Positions 24,701-34,939 of a stretch of 64,000 bases of DNA are shown piece after piece. Source of the DNA: Owenia fusiformis (taxonomy: Eukaryota > Annelida > Polychaeta > Sabellida > Oweniidae); the NCBI GenBank assembly GCA_903813345.2, contig CAIIXF020000009.1, positions 13,342,347-13,406,346 of the forward strand, read 5' to 3'. The position numbers and the translations under genes are program-made. Positions within the stretch are counted from its first letter, which is position 1; every line of letters starts with the position of its first letter. Under the pieces are notes generated by a model. That model ran no database searches, was not told the DNA's origin, and was given only the letters and a program-made list of their open reading frames with translations.

Positions 24701-27700
24701 TCATCCTAATTTTAAGGAGAAATAAGTTGGAAAACACTGAAGTAAATGAGTCAAATATTTAGGATATGCAGGGAAGATTTTTTTGTAATTAATATTACTT
24801 AGTATAAGATTTTAATTTTAATCTGTTGTTGTAAGACTTAACTTTTTTTTTGTTATATAATTAAGCTTAACATTTAACCTTATTTAAGTTTCCACGGTAA
24901 CCAGTGTCACATCGGAAGGTGCTAAACTGGTTGCAGAGTCAGCAACACATGCTGCGGGAAGTGTAACATCTGGGGCACAAAACATGGCTACACTTGCTGC
25001 AGATACGGTACATTCTGGTACAGAGTCAGTTATCCAATCAGCTGCAAGTGCGGGAGGTGCAATCACCACCGGTGCTGCAGCCGTTACTGGAACTGCATCA
25101 TCTGCAGCCAAGTCTGTACGAAAAAGGACAAAGACTGCAGCCGGTGCTGTAAAATCTGGAGCTAAAAGTGCTATTGGTGTGGCAGAGTCTGGGGCAATAG
25201 GTGCTCTGGGGGTTGTTTCTACTTCCTCATCTGGGCTGGCAGGTAGGAGAAATGTGCCCACTATGATGTGGCAGGCCACAATGGGAAATATCCTTGATTG
25301 AAAACATTTGTAAATTTTAGTAAAACCTGTGTTGGACGGGATTCCAACAATTGGAATGTCCTTAGACTACAGTGATTCACATTAGGTGTTTACTTACAGA
25401 TGCACTCCTCTAGACAGTTTTACTGCATGATATATTACTGCCACTGCAATATATTATTGCTTTTAACATTTACATACTAAAAAAGTTCAAATATTTTATT
25501 GCTTATCAGTCATTAAATACATTGTAAAGTACTACTTATGTACAATTTATTGAACAATTCACTAAGTTCAGAAAGTTCTAAATTAAGATATTGCGTTTAC
25601 AACTTAAACTTCTGTATAATGATATAAATGTATTCCAGGTGGTATACAGAGTATTGTTAGAAGGATTGGGACTTGGTTCTATAAAGTCATCACCACAGTT
25701 ACAACATGGGATGTCTGGCTACTATACAGGTATGGGTCATGGTATAAATTGTGAAATACAGTTGAAAAGAGTGATATTTGGAAGGGATAAAGTTGAAAAG
25801 CTAAGATTGTAAAATTGTGCCATGAATTCTAACATCTATATTTAAGGTCTAGAGAAAGGCGAAGAGGGTGTTGTCTATGCCTACTACCACTATTGCTACT
25901 GATTCCTCTACTTGGGGGTGCCTACTATTCTACTAACAGTGAGGAGTCATGGCTAGCTGGAGGCATACTGGACTCAATCAGCACTTCAGAGCAAACTGAC
26001 AAATCTCAAGATTCTATTACTATTACCCCTCCTGTAAGTTCACTTGTTACTATGTGACTTTTACCTCATTTGAAGAGTGCTCCGTGGGTGTCATCTTGAG
26101 TTGATGTGCACAAGAAATCTTGTCACCAATATAGCAAGAAACTTCTTCCGTTTTACTTCAAATTTTTATGGATGCAAGATCAGATTAGTGTCAAGATGTG
26201 ATTAGGATTTTGGCTTTGTGGGTAACACACAAGGTGGCATGAGCATCTTACCTGATAATATTGGAACTAACATCAGAGAGAAGACTTAAACCTTGCTAAC
26301 TTTGTCCCCCTTGGCCAGGATTTGCCAAGGGGGGTTCAGTTTTCAAAAATTTCCAGGGGGGTTCACATTTGACAATTTTGGCCCAAATATGGCTAAAATC
26401 ACTTGAGAAGTGCTCAAAATGGTGAAAAATTGCATGATTTTGAAAGAAATTTTTGGCCAGGGGGGATTCGCCCGAACCCTGCAAACCCCCCTGGCTACAG
26501 GCCTGGAGTAACAGGTCAATTCTATGTTCAATGACATTTTGACTCATTTCCTTTCATGTCATCTCATCGTAGGTGATACCAGTAGGTGCACAAGGGGTGG
26601 ATGCCAAATTGTTAGATGCCAAACTTTCCCAGATCACAGTCAACCTGAATCAGAGGATAGAACAGATCATAGCAGCAAGGTACTTGTAGAAATCCTCACA
26701 GATATGTATTATAATGTAATAAACTGGAGAAAAGGTCTATATTGAGCACTTTTAGTAGTCAGGCCCAAAAGGATGTAGACATCTTTTGTTGAATCACAGA
26801 ACCTTGGCATGCAAAAGTTTCAAAAAATGATCAATTAGTTATCACCTTTCTGCCTACCTAGAATACTTGGAGATAAAATTGAGAAATAATAGAAAATTGA
26901 TATGATTCATAACTTCCTGAGCATCCTTAAATTGGTTATGTAATATATATTACAGAAGCAGCGAACAGCCCAAGGGTCTCTCAGCTATAGAAATAGAGGC
27001 TTTAGTGAAAGAGATTGTTAGAACTGAATGGAGTGTGTTAGCTGGCGGGTTAGCTGCTGGGATGGCTAGTGAGGAAAAGAAAGCTGCTGAGACACAGGTA
27101 AGCTGCATGCAGCTAAAACTATAATTCATTGTTTTCTTTCTCTCAGAGATTTTAAGAATTTGGAGTGTTGACTTCTTGCCTATTTTTTATGCCTTCTTAG
27201 ATTTTTCTTATTTTGCATGTTTGAGCATGCCATCATATCATACGCAATTTTCTAAATTCCTCGAGTATTTTGACTTGTTCACTAAATTATTTTGATTAAG
27301 TGATATACAGTAGTAGAAATAGTAGCAAGTATGCTTATTGTCTTTTAGGAACCACCAGCTTTTTGGAAAGCAACACTAGTATGCTTAGATTTGATTTTTA
27401 TACCTGTAAAATCAAGTTTGATGTTATTGTGTTATTTATTTAGTTAATGCTGTTGAACTATTGAATTTATAAATTGCCAAGAAAAATAGTGACTTAACCA
27501 CTTAATCTTGGGGACAAATATTTAAACCATAATCTCCAAGTCACCCCCCCCCCCCCCCCAAAAAAAAAATGCTCCATTATTGATGGACATTCATTGTTTC
27601 AATTGCTAATAAAAATATATTTGCTTGTTCCTTTGAGAATGATTTTTCTCAACAAAATATCATAAAATATGACACACTTCACTAAGTCATGTTGAAGAAA

Positions 27701-30700
27701 TTTTCAAGAACAATACATGTAGTACAATACTGACATGCATACTGCCTGGGCATAATTTTTCCATTAATTTACTATTTAACTATATCCTCTCATCTAATTC
27801 TAATTTCTTTAAAGATAAAGTTTGATACATATATTTTACATATATGTACTTGCTTTTATTTTAGGGAGCAGCATTTGCAGGTCAAGATGCCAAAATTGCT
27901 GCTTTGCAGAGTGAACTTCAAGGAGTCATTGGAAAAGCTGAAGTAAGCTGAACTTCTTATCACTTTATTAAGCACTTAGCATTTAAACACACCGATATAA
28001 ACTCAGATAAGTTAAAGCAGTCTGAAAATCTTGAATTTTTTTCATGTAACTTGATGAAGTTTTGAGTACAAATTAAATATATTCAAGTTTTTATAGCATT
28101 GGGAATTGAAAAGCTTATTGAACTGGAAATCATATTTGTTTGGCCTCAGTCATGTAACATCCAGTTTTGAATGTCCCATGAATTGTACCATATGGGATAA
28201 TCCCATGAATTGTCCATGTCTCATGAATTGTACAACATCCCATGAATTGTACCATATTCCCCGAATTGTCCAATTCTCACAAATTGTACCATATCCCATG
28301 AATTGTCCATGTCTCATGATTTGTACCATATCCTATGAATTCTCCACGTCTCATGATTTGTACCATATCTCCTGCATTGTATCATACCTCATGAATTGTA
28401 CCATATCTCATGAATTGTACCATATCCCATGAATTGTATCCCTCACATGAATTGTCCATGCCTCATTAATTGTCCTTTAATATTGCCTCATTAACCAGAT
28501 GGTCTTCAGGTGAGCAATCAAAATGTTATTTTATGAAATGAATTTCACTATGATTTATGGTTTATAGGGGTTGTCTGCAGAACTAGCTGCTGCCGTGGCC
28601 GCCATGAAAATGTAAGTGTTGAATAGCATAGTCTTGCATATTGTGTTATTAGAGAGGCTTCAGTTTTTTACATAACATGGAAAATAATAATCTGGTTTGA
28701 AGGTGGATATAGTTCAAATCTCACCCATTTATTTATAAATGTACCACAAGACTTCTTGCTGATTATTTCAGACAAGGGGAGGAAGACAGAACAACCAACT
28801 CTGGCAATATTCTAAAATTGGAGGCCTCACTGGCAGGTTTGAAGGCAGATATAGCTAGGCTACAGGCAGAACAAGCCACTCAGGGGGCCCTGTTAGCTGC
28901 GGTGAAAGACTGTTGTAAGAATGAAACTTTCCTGGGGGCTACAGTCAAGGATCACATTGCTGCATACTTAGCTGGGGTGAGTTAGGAAATAGGTTTGAAC
29001 AGACTGAAATAACCAGTTGGCATAAAAATGACCAGTTGACAAATAATATAATTTTTAATTATTTAAGAATTAGCTCAGCAAAAAGATTCTTGAGTGCTAG
29101 AAGGTAGTTAGTCTAAGTGGTACCAAAATTGCAAGTTACCTTTGTCTGATTCTGCCTTTAAATGATAGTAATTATGTCACCACCAAAAGTCCGGCGGTTG
29201 GTGGTTGGCGTCCGGCGTCTGTAACAATTTCTTACAACTTCCTATAACTTAACAAATACTGTTTAGACTGACTTCAATTTTTTTCTAAATCATCTACATT
29301 CGTTCTCAGAAGTTCAAATCTGACTTTAGATTTGACATTTGACCTTCAATGACCTTCTCAAGGTCAAAAAGGTCTTTTTTCAACTTGCTTCACATTGACT
29401 AAATTTTTTTTCAAAATCATCTACATGTTCTCTGAAATTCAAATCTGACTTTAGATTTGACGTTTGACCTTCAAATCTGACTTTAGATTTGACATTTGAC
29501 CTTCAATGACCTTCTCAAGGTCAAAAAAGGTCAAAAAGGTCTGTTTTCAACTTGCTTCAAATTGACTAAATTTTTTTTTCAAAATCATCTACGTGTTCTC
29601 AGAAATTCAAATCTGACTTAAGATTTGACATTTGACCTTCAATGACCTTCTCAAGGTCAAAAAAGGTCAAAAAGGTCTGTTTTCAACTTGCTTCAAATTG
29701 ACTAAAAAAATTTTTCAAAATCATCTACGTGTTCTCAGAAATTCAAATCTGACTTTAGATTTGACTTAAGATTTGACATTTGACCTTCAATGACCTTCTC
29801 AAAGTCAAAAAAGGTCAAAAAGGTCTTTTTTCAACTTGCTTCAAATTGACTAAATTTTTTTTTCAAAATCATCTACATGTTCTCAGAAATTCAAATCTGA
29901 CTTTAGATTTGACATTTGACCTTTAATGACCTTCTCAAAGTCAAAAAAGGTCAAAAAGGTCTTTTTTCAACTTGCTTCAAATTGACTAATTTTTTTTTTC
30001 AAAATCATCTACGTGTTCTCAGAAATTCAAATCTGACTTTAGATTTGACATTTGACCTTTAATGACCTTCTCAAGGTCAAAAAAGGTCAAAAAGGTCTGT
30101 TTTCAACTTGCTTCAAATTGACTAAAAAAAATTTTCAAAATCATCTACGTGTTCTCAGAAATTCAAATCTGACTTTAGATTTGACTTAAGATTTGACAAT
30201 TGACCTTCAATGACCTTCTCAAAGTCAAAAAAGGTCAAAAAGGTCTTTTTTCAACTTGGCCCAAATTGACTAAATTTTTTTTTCAAAATCATCTACATGT
30301 TCTCAGAAATTCAAATCTGACTTTAGATTTGACATTTGACCTTCAATGACCTTCTCAATGTCAAAAAAGGTCAAAAAGGTATTTTTTCATCTTGCTTCAA
30401 ATTGACTAAATTTTTTTTCAAAATCATCTACGTGTTCTCAGAAATTCAAATATGACTTTAGATTTGACATTTGACCTTCAATGACCTTCTCAAGGTCAAA
30501 AAGGTCTTTTTTCAACTTGCTTCAAATTGACTAATTTTTTTTTTCAAAATCATCTACATGTTCTCAGAAATTCAAATCTGACTTTAGATTTGACATTTGA
30601 CCTTTAATGACCTTCTCAAGGTCAAAAAGGTCAAAAAGATCTGTTTTCAACTTGCTTCAAATTGACCAAATTTTTTTTTCAAAATCATCTACATCTTTTC

Positions 30701-33700
30701 AGAAGTTCTAATTTGACTTTACAAGTTCTCAGAAATTCAAATCTGACTAAAGTTTGAACTCATAATATTGTGAGCAACTAGGTGGTGACATTTTGTCATG
30801 TTAATGCCTTGTTACAGTATAGTGTGTTGCTTTCATGCTTGTTCACATTAATCCGTAATTGCCAATTCCACCTTTGACATGAACATGTTTAGATTTGATT
30901 TTCCATAATTGCAGATGATGGGAGGAGCAGCTGCTGGGTCTGGCACAGGAGGTAGTGGATCTTCCTCCTCTGCCTTCACATCCTGGTTGCATAGCAACTT
31001 TGTCTCCAAGGATGATGTTGATAAGAGGCTGGCTGCCCTTGCTGCTATGGTGACTGAACGAGTGATAGAGAGACAGAATGCAGAGAAAGCAGGTGGCGCT
31101 GTTTATGTGTCCACGCATAATAATAATACTAGTCTAACTCAAAATGTAAGTGACTCTGGGATATTATCTATTATGTAAATTGTTGATGGAATTTTATGAA
31201 TATTAAATACTAATTATCTCAATTGAACTCTTAGTGACAGGATATTTTCTTTGGGAAATTGCTGTTCATTAGTTAAAAGTCTAATATTTCCTCATTTTCT
31301 AATCCTAAATTAAATGAATTAAAAGCAAAACTAACTTGCCCCTTCAGTAGACTTTGAGACAAACTTTCTATAGATAATTAACCTATAGGTGTATAGATAT
31401 TAACCTATAGGTCTAGGTTGAAAAACATTGAAATAACTGGAGTTTCATTTTTGTTTTGATTCAGGATGTGAAACTAATTATCGCAGAAGCTCTTGCCATA
31501 TATGGTGCTGATAGAACAGGAATGGTGGACTATGCATTGGAATCTGCAGGTAAGTGGCATGTGGCATTCCACTGATAAATTAAGATTTATAGGTTTAAGT
31601 CCTTCTGAAGTGGAACACTGTCATATAAACAGGTTATCACAGAAACTTCATAAGCAGGCAAGGATATGCACATGTTTAAAAAGTTCCTTTCATTCACTTG
31701 AGCCATTTGATATTTTGTGATATCATAATAATCTATAAAATGTTGAGATTTATAATCTATTACATAATGAACTTTGTAAGACATGTGATGCATAATTTGG
31801 CTGGGATTTTTATATTTATGTCAATCAATACATTTTGAGAATTAACAATATTTTAATGGGCAAACTCATACAATGTATTTATACCAAGTATTAAGTCCTG
31901 AAATGTATGTGTTATGCTGCATAAACATGATAAAGAGAATTAAAAATCACTTTTTATTTAGGTGGGAGTATATTGAGCACCAGGTGTTCTGAGACATACC
32001 AGAGGCGCACAGCACAGATCAGTATGTTTGGCATCCCCCTGTGGTATAATAGCAACTCCCCAAGGACAGTCATTCAAGTGAGCCAATTTAAATAAAAGAC
32101 TGAATTATGAATACCTTGGAGTTACAGTATGGAACCTATATTTGTCAACACTCTCTAAAGTAAATTATCAGTTCCATTTTCCTTGATATCTCATAATATC
32201 TGTTTCTTTAATTGTAAACACCATGAAATTTCTTAAAAATCGGGGTCATTTGTATACTAAACTAATTTCATTTTGAAGTAGTAAAAAGCCAATTTACATT
32301 TAAAAAATGTTAAATCGTTGAATTCTATTGATTAAGGTGGTTAAACACCTGGATGCCTAAAAATAACTGAACAATAAATGTCATTTGTGTGTTTTATTTA
32401 TAGATTTATTTCAATTTCAGCCTGATGTACATCCTGGACAATGCTGGGCTTTTAAAGGTGATAAAGGTTATCTCGTGATCCAGCTGTCGGGTGTTATAAA
32501 GCCTTCGTCATTTTCTCTTGAGCATATCCCCAAGTCTCTGTCTCCCAATGGACATATTGATAGTGCCCCACAGAACTTTACAGTCTGGGTAAGTTAAAGT
32601 GTACCAATGCAGGAGTTTCATAAAACAGCAGGCAAAGGGTGATTTTCTTTTCTCCAGAAGAATTTCGCAATATTTCCATGTTGAAATTATATTCTAATGA
32701 AGTTACTGAAATTGTAATCTTATATCAGTACAGAGGCTAGTCAGTGATTTTGATAGAATTTATGATAACCAGCAAGTTGTTGGAAAATCAACTGACAAAA
32801 TTTGTAAAAACAATCTGCAATTTGTCTTTTTCTCTCATTGCCTGCTGGTTGTGATATTATATTCATATCCAGGGGACAGTCTAGTATCGCAAAGCAATTA
32901 TATTTTGTCCTGGATCTAAAGGAAGCTCAGTTAGTCTCACAATGTACATATTTAACTTTCAACATTGTCAATTGTAGCACGTCTTCCATGATTTTCTTTC
33001 AGAAAAGAAATAAAGTAGCCTAATTTTGATTATTGTAAATGCTTGAATGATATTAATAAAGTAAGAAAACACGTAGAACCAGGGTTAACTTGTTTAAAAT
33101 ACAAATATTTAAATATTTCATGTCATGACAAAATCAAGTGGCTTTTATTCTGCTTTGTATTTAGTGTAAATAGTACTTAACTATATTACATATCGACACT
33201 ATGACTGAGGTATTTGAATATGTGAACCATATCTTTGCAGGGTCTGAAGCATGAGAAAGACATTGATGGCTTGTTACTAGGCAACTATACATATGATGAT
33301 AATGGTCCATCTTTACAGAACTTCCCAGTTGAGGTAAGTCACTTTGGAGATGACTTAATCTCAATATAATCAGTAATACCATTAGGAAAATGTAAAGTGG
33401 TGCACCTCAACTAGGCTTCATAGATTTTTAGAGTTAAAGTGTGCGCCTGACCCGGCTACGTATAGCACAGAGTTTATACTGGCGGATTAGACTAGTTCAT
33501 TTTTTATATGTGTGTGAAAGCTTTCTCTTATTTGCGTTTTTTCGTTTAGTACGGTTTTGTTATAATTGCCGAGGTCATATAACCGGGATGAAACAATGAT
33601 TATCGTTGACTGCCCACACACAAAACATACGTTGAGTGAACAGTGTTATTACAAACAACAGGCTCTAGAATACAAAGCCCAGTAGTGTGATAATAAGCTG

Positions 33701-34939
33701 TACACTACCACTGCTGCATGTACATATTAGTAGGGCTCCCAAAGAGTGGATAGGGAGGTTGTGTTTGTCACTTTTAAATTTTACATTTCAAAATTGTCAT
33801 TTTACATGTCATAATTTGTTGGTTTCATTCATTTAGCCAATCAAAACATTGTAAAACAATAAATTGTCTGTTACGTACAATCAATTTTGTTCAGTTTTGA
33901 TTAATTGTCAGAATAAAGTTACGTTCATCTGAATCCATGTATCAAAACAAAAATCTTATTTTCACTTCAAAATACTTCAGTGAGATGAATACTCGGAATT
34001 GTCACATGCAATAACTTATTGTCGTATTCGTTATTTTATCTTCTCGATAGTAGCATTTAGTCGCACATTTGATGCCAGGTCACCTTGTCGCGTACCTCTT
34101 GGGGAGCCCCACATTTATGTGTGTACTCATGGAAGTAAATTCCCCGGTGTAGCCGAGAGCCACAAACTTTTCAACAGCTTCGAAATGGCCAATTTCTCTC
34201 ATATACTCTAAATATTTTATTATTTAGCACCTACAAAGTATTGCTAATAACCATATGTAATTTCAATAAGGAAACTTATCTGGCTACATGTAAATTCAAT
34301 ATCAACACTAGCTGTTCTCTCAACACGCCCTGGCTTACCTTGTGGTGACAAACCCTGGATTTTCGCTATTTATAGTTTATCAACACCTGGACGCATGCGC
34401 ATTTTATAGTTTATCGGGCACTTTAATGAGATTACAGCTTGAAAAAAGAAGTAACTTTTGTTGAGGATCGTTCTGCATTGCTGTGTCAGATGTAGCAAGA
34501 AGGGGGGAAAGATCATAGATATCATTTTATCAAAGCCTTCCCTGTGAATAGCCTCTGCATTAGTAGACTAATCCATCATTGTTTTGAATGATGGGGATCT
34601 GTCTCTTTATCATTGGTTGAACTTGTGTCTAAATGTATTTTCTTTCAATGTTGTTATAGTCTCCAACTTATTTGTGGACGGTGTTCTGGAGTTGGTGTTT
34701 GGCAGTCAGCGTCTGTAACAAATAAAATGTGGTGACATTTTGCATGTTAATGCCTTGTTGGTCTCTATGACACTTATCATTTCTATTACTATATTTATTC
34801 AAATATGTAACTGTTCCAGGTGCAAGATCCAGATGGTTACCTGTTTGTTGAGTTGAAAATAGAGAGCAATTGGGGCAATGAAGAGTACACATGTATCTAC
34901 AGATTCAGGGTACATGGTGATCTAGAAAGCTGGTATTGA
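15597..34939 (+). CDS. SUN1/2-like: SUN domain-containing protein (SUN1/SUN2-like), 21 recognised coding exons, 5' end not found
   Basis: Inner nuclear membrane protein whose C-terminal SUN domain binds KASH peptides of nesprins in the perinuclear space (LINC complex). Exons: 15597-16121, 17909-17941, 18560-18729, 21260-21520, 21783-22010, 22827-23885, 24423-24608, 24889-25242, 25639-25729, 25847-26033, 26573-26679, 26956-27097, 27865-27942, 28568-28611, 28772-28976, 30915-31145, 31465-31549, 31962-32077, 32421-32588, 33241-33333, 34820-34939. All have AG/GT borders, and the lengths add to 1,493 in-frame codons plus TGA. Order: Ser/Arg-rich nucleoplasmic region, long hydrophobic block, Leu-rich transmembrane helix, coiled coil, SUN domain. 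Vertebrate SUN1/2 have roughly 700-900 residues, so this protein is almost double. The first exon opens after an acceptor with no Met, so at least one upstream coding exon is missing from this call. Residues below are numbered from the codon at 15598. Confidence 0.93.
16122..17908. other. SUN gene intron, (TTTG)n tract and mariner
   Basis: The intron opens with a (GTTT)n microsatellite overlapping the donor region and is mostly occupied by the mariner element at 16653-17671. Confidence 0.7.
16653..17671 (-). mobile_element. Tc1/mariner element with ~200-bp inverted repeats, in SUN intron
   Basis: The ends CGAGGCCCGATCAGAAAGTA and the complement are flanked by TA (16651-16652 and 17672-17673). 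The inverted repeats run to about 16880 and 17450. The interior has a few transposase-like C-terminal words on the minus strand ([12 protein letters not shown] near 17000) but is full of stops, so it is a dead or non-autonomous copy. Confidence 0.8.
19603..20599 (+). mobile_element. hAT element remnant carrying a BED zinc-finger exon, in SUN intron
   Basis: The ends TAGGGGTGGGACGG and CCGTCCCATCCCTA lie inside a perfect 8-bp duplication ATATATAC (19595-19602 and 20600-20607). GGATCGG/CGAACCGAACCG subterminal repeats flank an open stretch starting near 20067 that reads [18 protein letters not shown] and [16 protein letters not shown], a BED-type finger typical of hAT transposase N-termini. It ends at an intact GTAAAC donor. 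The catalytic hAT part is missing, so this is a deletion derivative. Confidence 0.85.
21260..25242 (+). CDS. SUN gene, hydrophobic/Ala-Gly cassette exons (residues ~243-938)
   Basis: Exon 21260-21520 is polar and Ser/Arg-rich. Exons 21783-22010, 22827-23885, 24423-24608 and 24889-25242 encode about 609 residues. The 1,059-nt exon 22827-23885 gives a chain of hydrophobic segments separated by short GNG or SGV turns, for example [14 protein letters not shown] followed 26 residues on by [14 protein letters not shown], which indicates internal duplication. Exon 24889-25242 switches to an Ala/Gly/Ser/Thr-rich amphipathic repeat ([15 protein letters not shown]). Each of these four exons begins and ends in phase 1, so any subset could be skipped without frameshift. 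A second in-frame donor lies inside exon 21783-22010 (GT at 21928). Vertebrate SUN1 also has alternatively spliced hydrophobic exons here, but far shorter. Confidence 0.85.
25639..31145 (+). CDS. SUN gene, transmembrane helix and luminal coiled-coil exons
   Basis: Exon 25847-26033 holds the canonical membrane span: a basic RSRERRRG stretch followed by [20 protein letters not shown] (about residues 976-995). Exons 26573-26679, 26956-27097, 27865-27942, 28568-28611 and 28772-28976 encode Ala/Leu/Glu/Lys heptad-like sequence suitable for the trimeric luminal coiled coil. It includes a vicinal Cys pair in KDCCKNE within 28772-28976. Exon 30915-31145 starts with a Gly/Ser-rich linker and ends just before the SUN domain. 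Positive charge before the span fits a nucleoplasmic N-terminus and luminal C-terminus. Confidence 0.88.
26290..26505 (-). mobile_element. hAT-like repeat fragment (CAGGCCTGTAGCCAGG end), in SUN intron
   Basis: Read on the minus strand it starts CAGGCCTGTAGCCAGGGGGG at 26505 and continues with GGTTCGGGCGAATCCCCC, a configuration common in marine invertebrate hAT-like repeats. Its translated readings ([17 protein letters not shown]) are a repeat artefact, not a gene. The other terminus is unclear. Confidence 0.5.
27543..27569 (+). repeat. Poly-C/poly-A tract in SUN intron
   Basis: A run of about 17 C is followed by 9 A. It is a likely site of length polymorphism and sequencing error and has no visible function. 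Confidence 0.8.
28165..28480 (+). repeat. CATGAATTGT minisatellite in SUN intron
   Basis: Degenerate ~17/34-bp units built on CCCATGAATTGTACCATAT. The repeat produces a long open frame (28106-28432) of Cys/His-rich appearance that I regard as an artefact. Confidence 0.8.
29174..30797 (+). repeat. MITE-like element with ~137-bp tandem array rich in AGGTCA half-sites, SUN intron
   Basis: It is bounded by TGTCACCACCAAAAGTCCGG and GGTGGTGACATTTTGTCATG. Inside, a unit of ~137 bp (123-146 bp variants, about ten copies) contains TGACCTTCAATGACCTTC and AAAAAAGGTCAAAAAGGTC. The same family, reversed, is at 47455-48049 in DMC1; terminal fragments lie near 34660-34770 and 48525-49220. Confidence 0.85.
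31465..34939 (+). CDS. SUN gene, SUN (Sad1/UNC-84) domain exons
   Basis: Five exons (31465-31549, 31962-32077, 32421-32588, 33241-33333, 34820-34939) encode residues 1301-1493. Diagnostic motifs are [62 protein letters not shown] and [13 protein letters not shown]. Relative to human SUN2, the KASH-disulfide Cys is present (Cys1337). So is the Cys pair of the cation loop (Cys1375 and Cys1479), the KASH-contacting His (His1402) and the C-terminal Tyr cluster. The domain looks fully functional. The last intron is long and contains a probable MITE. Confidence 0.95.
33734..34107. mobile_element. Possible MITE in the last SUN intron
   Basis: AGGGCTCCCAAAGAG at the left and CTCTTGGGGAGCCCC at the right are imperfect inverted ends. 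The flanks ACATATTA and ACATTTAT could be a diverged 8-bp duplication. No coding content. Confidence 0.45.
34656..34770 (+). repeat. Solo copy of the GGTGACATTTTG repeat family
   Basis: GTCTCCAACT, then GTTGGTGTTTGGCAG, GCGTCTGTAACAA and TGGTGACATTTTGCATG match the ends of the 29-kb and 48.5-kb elements without the AGGTCA array. Confidence 0.6.

Noticed and set aside
28106-28432. Cys/His-rich open frame
   Set aside because: Produced by the CATGAATTGT minisatellite inside a SUN intron.
29174-30797. CRISPR-like regular array
   Set aside because: Units are whole-length tandem repeats without unique spacers, in a eukaryotic intron.
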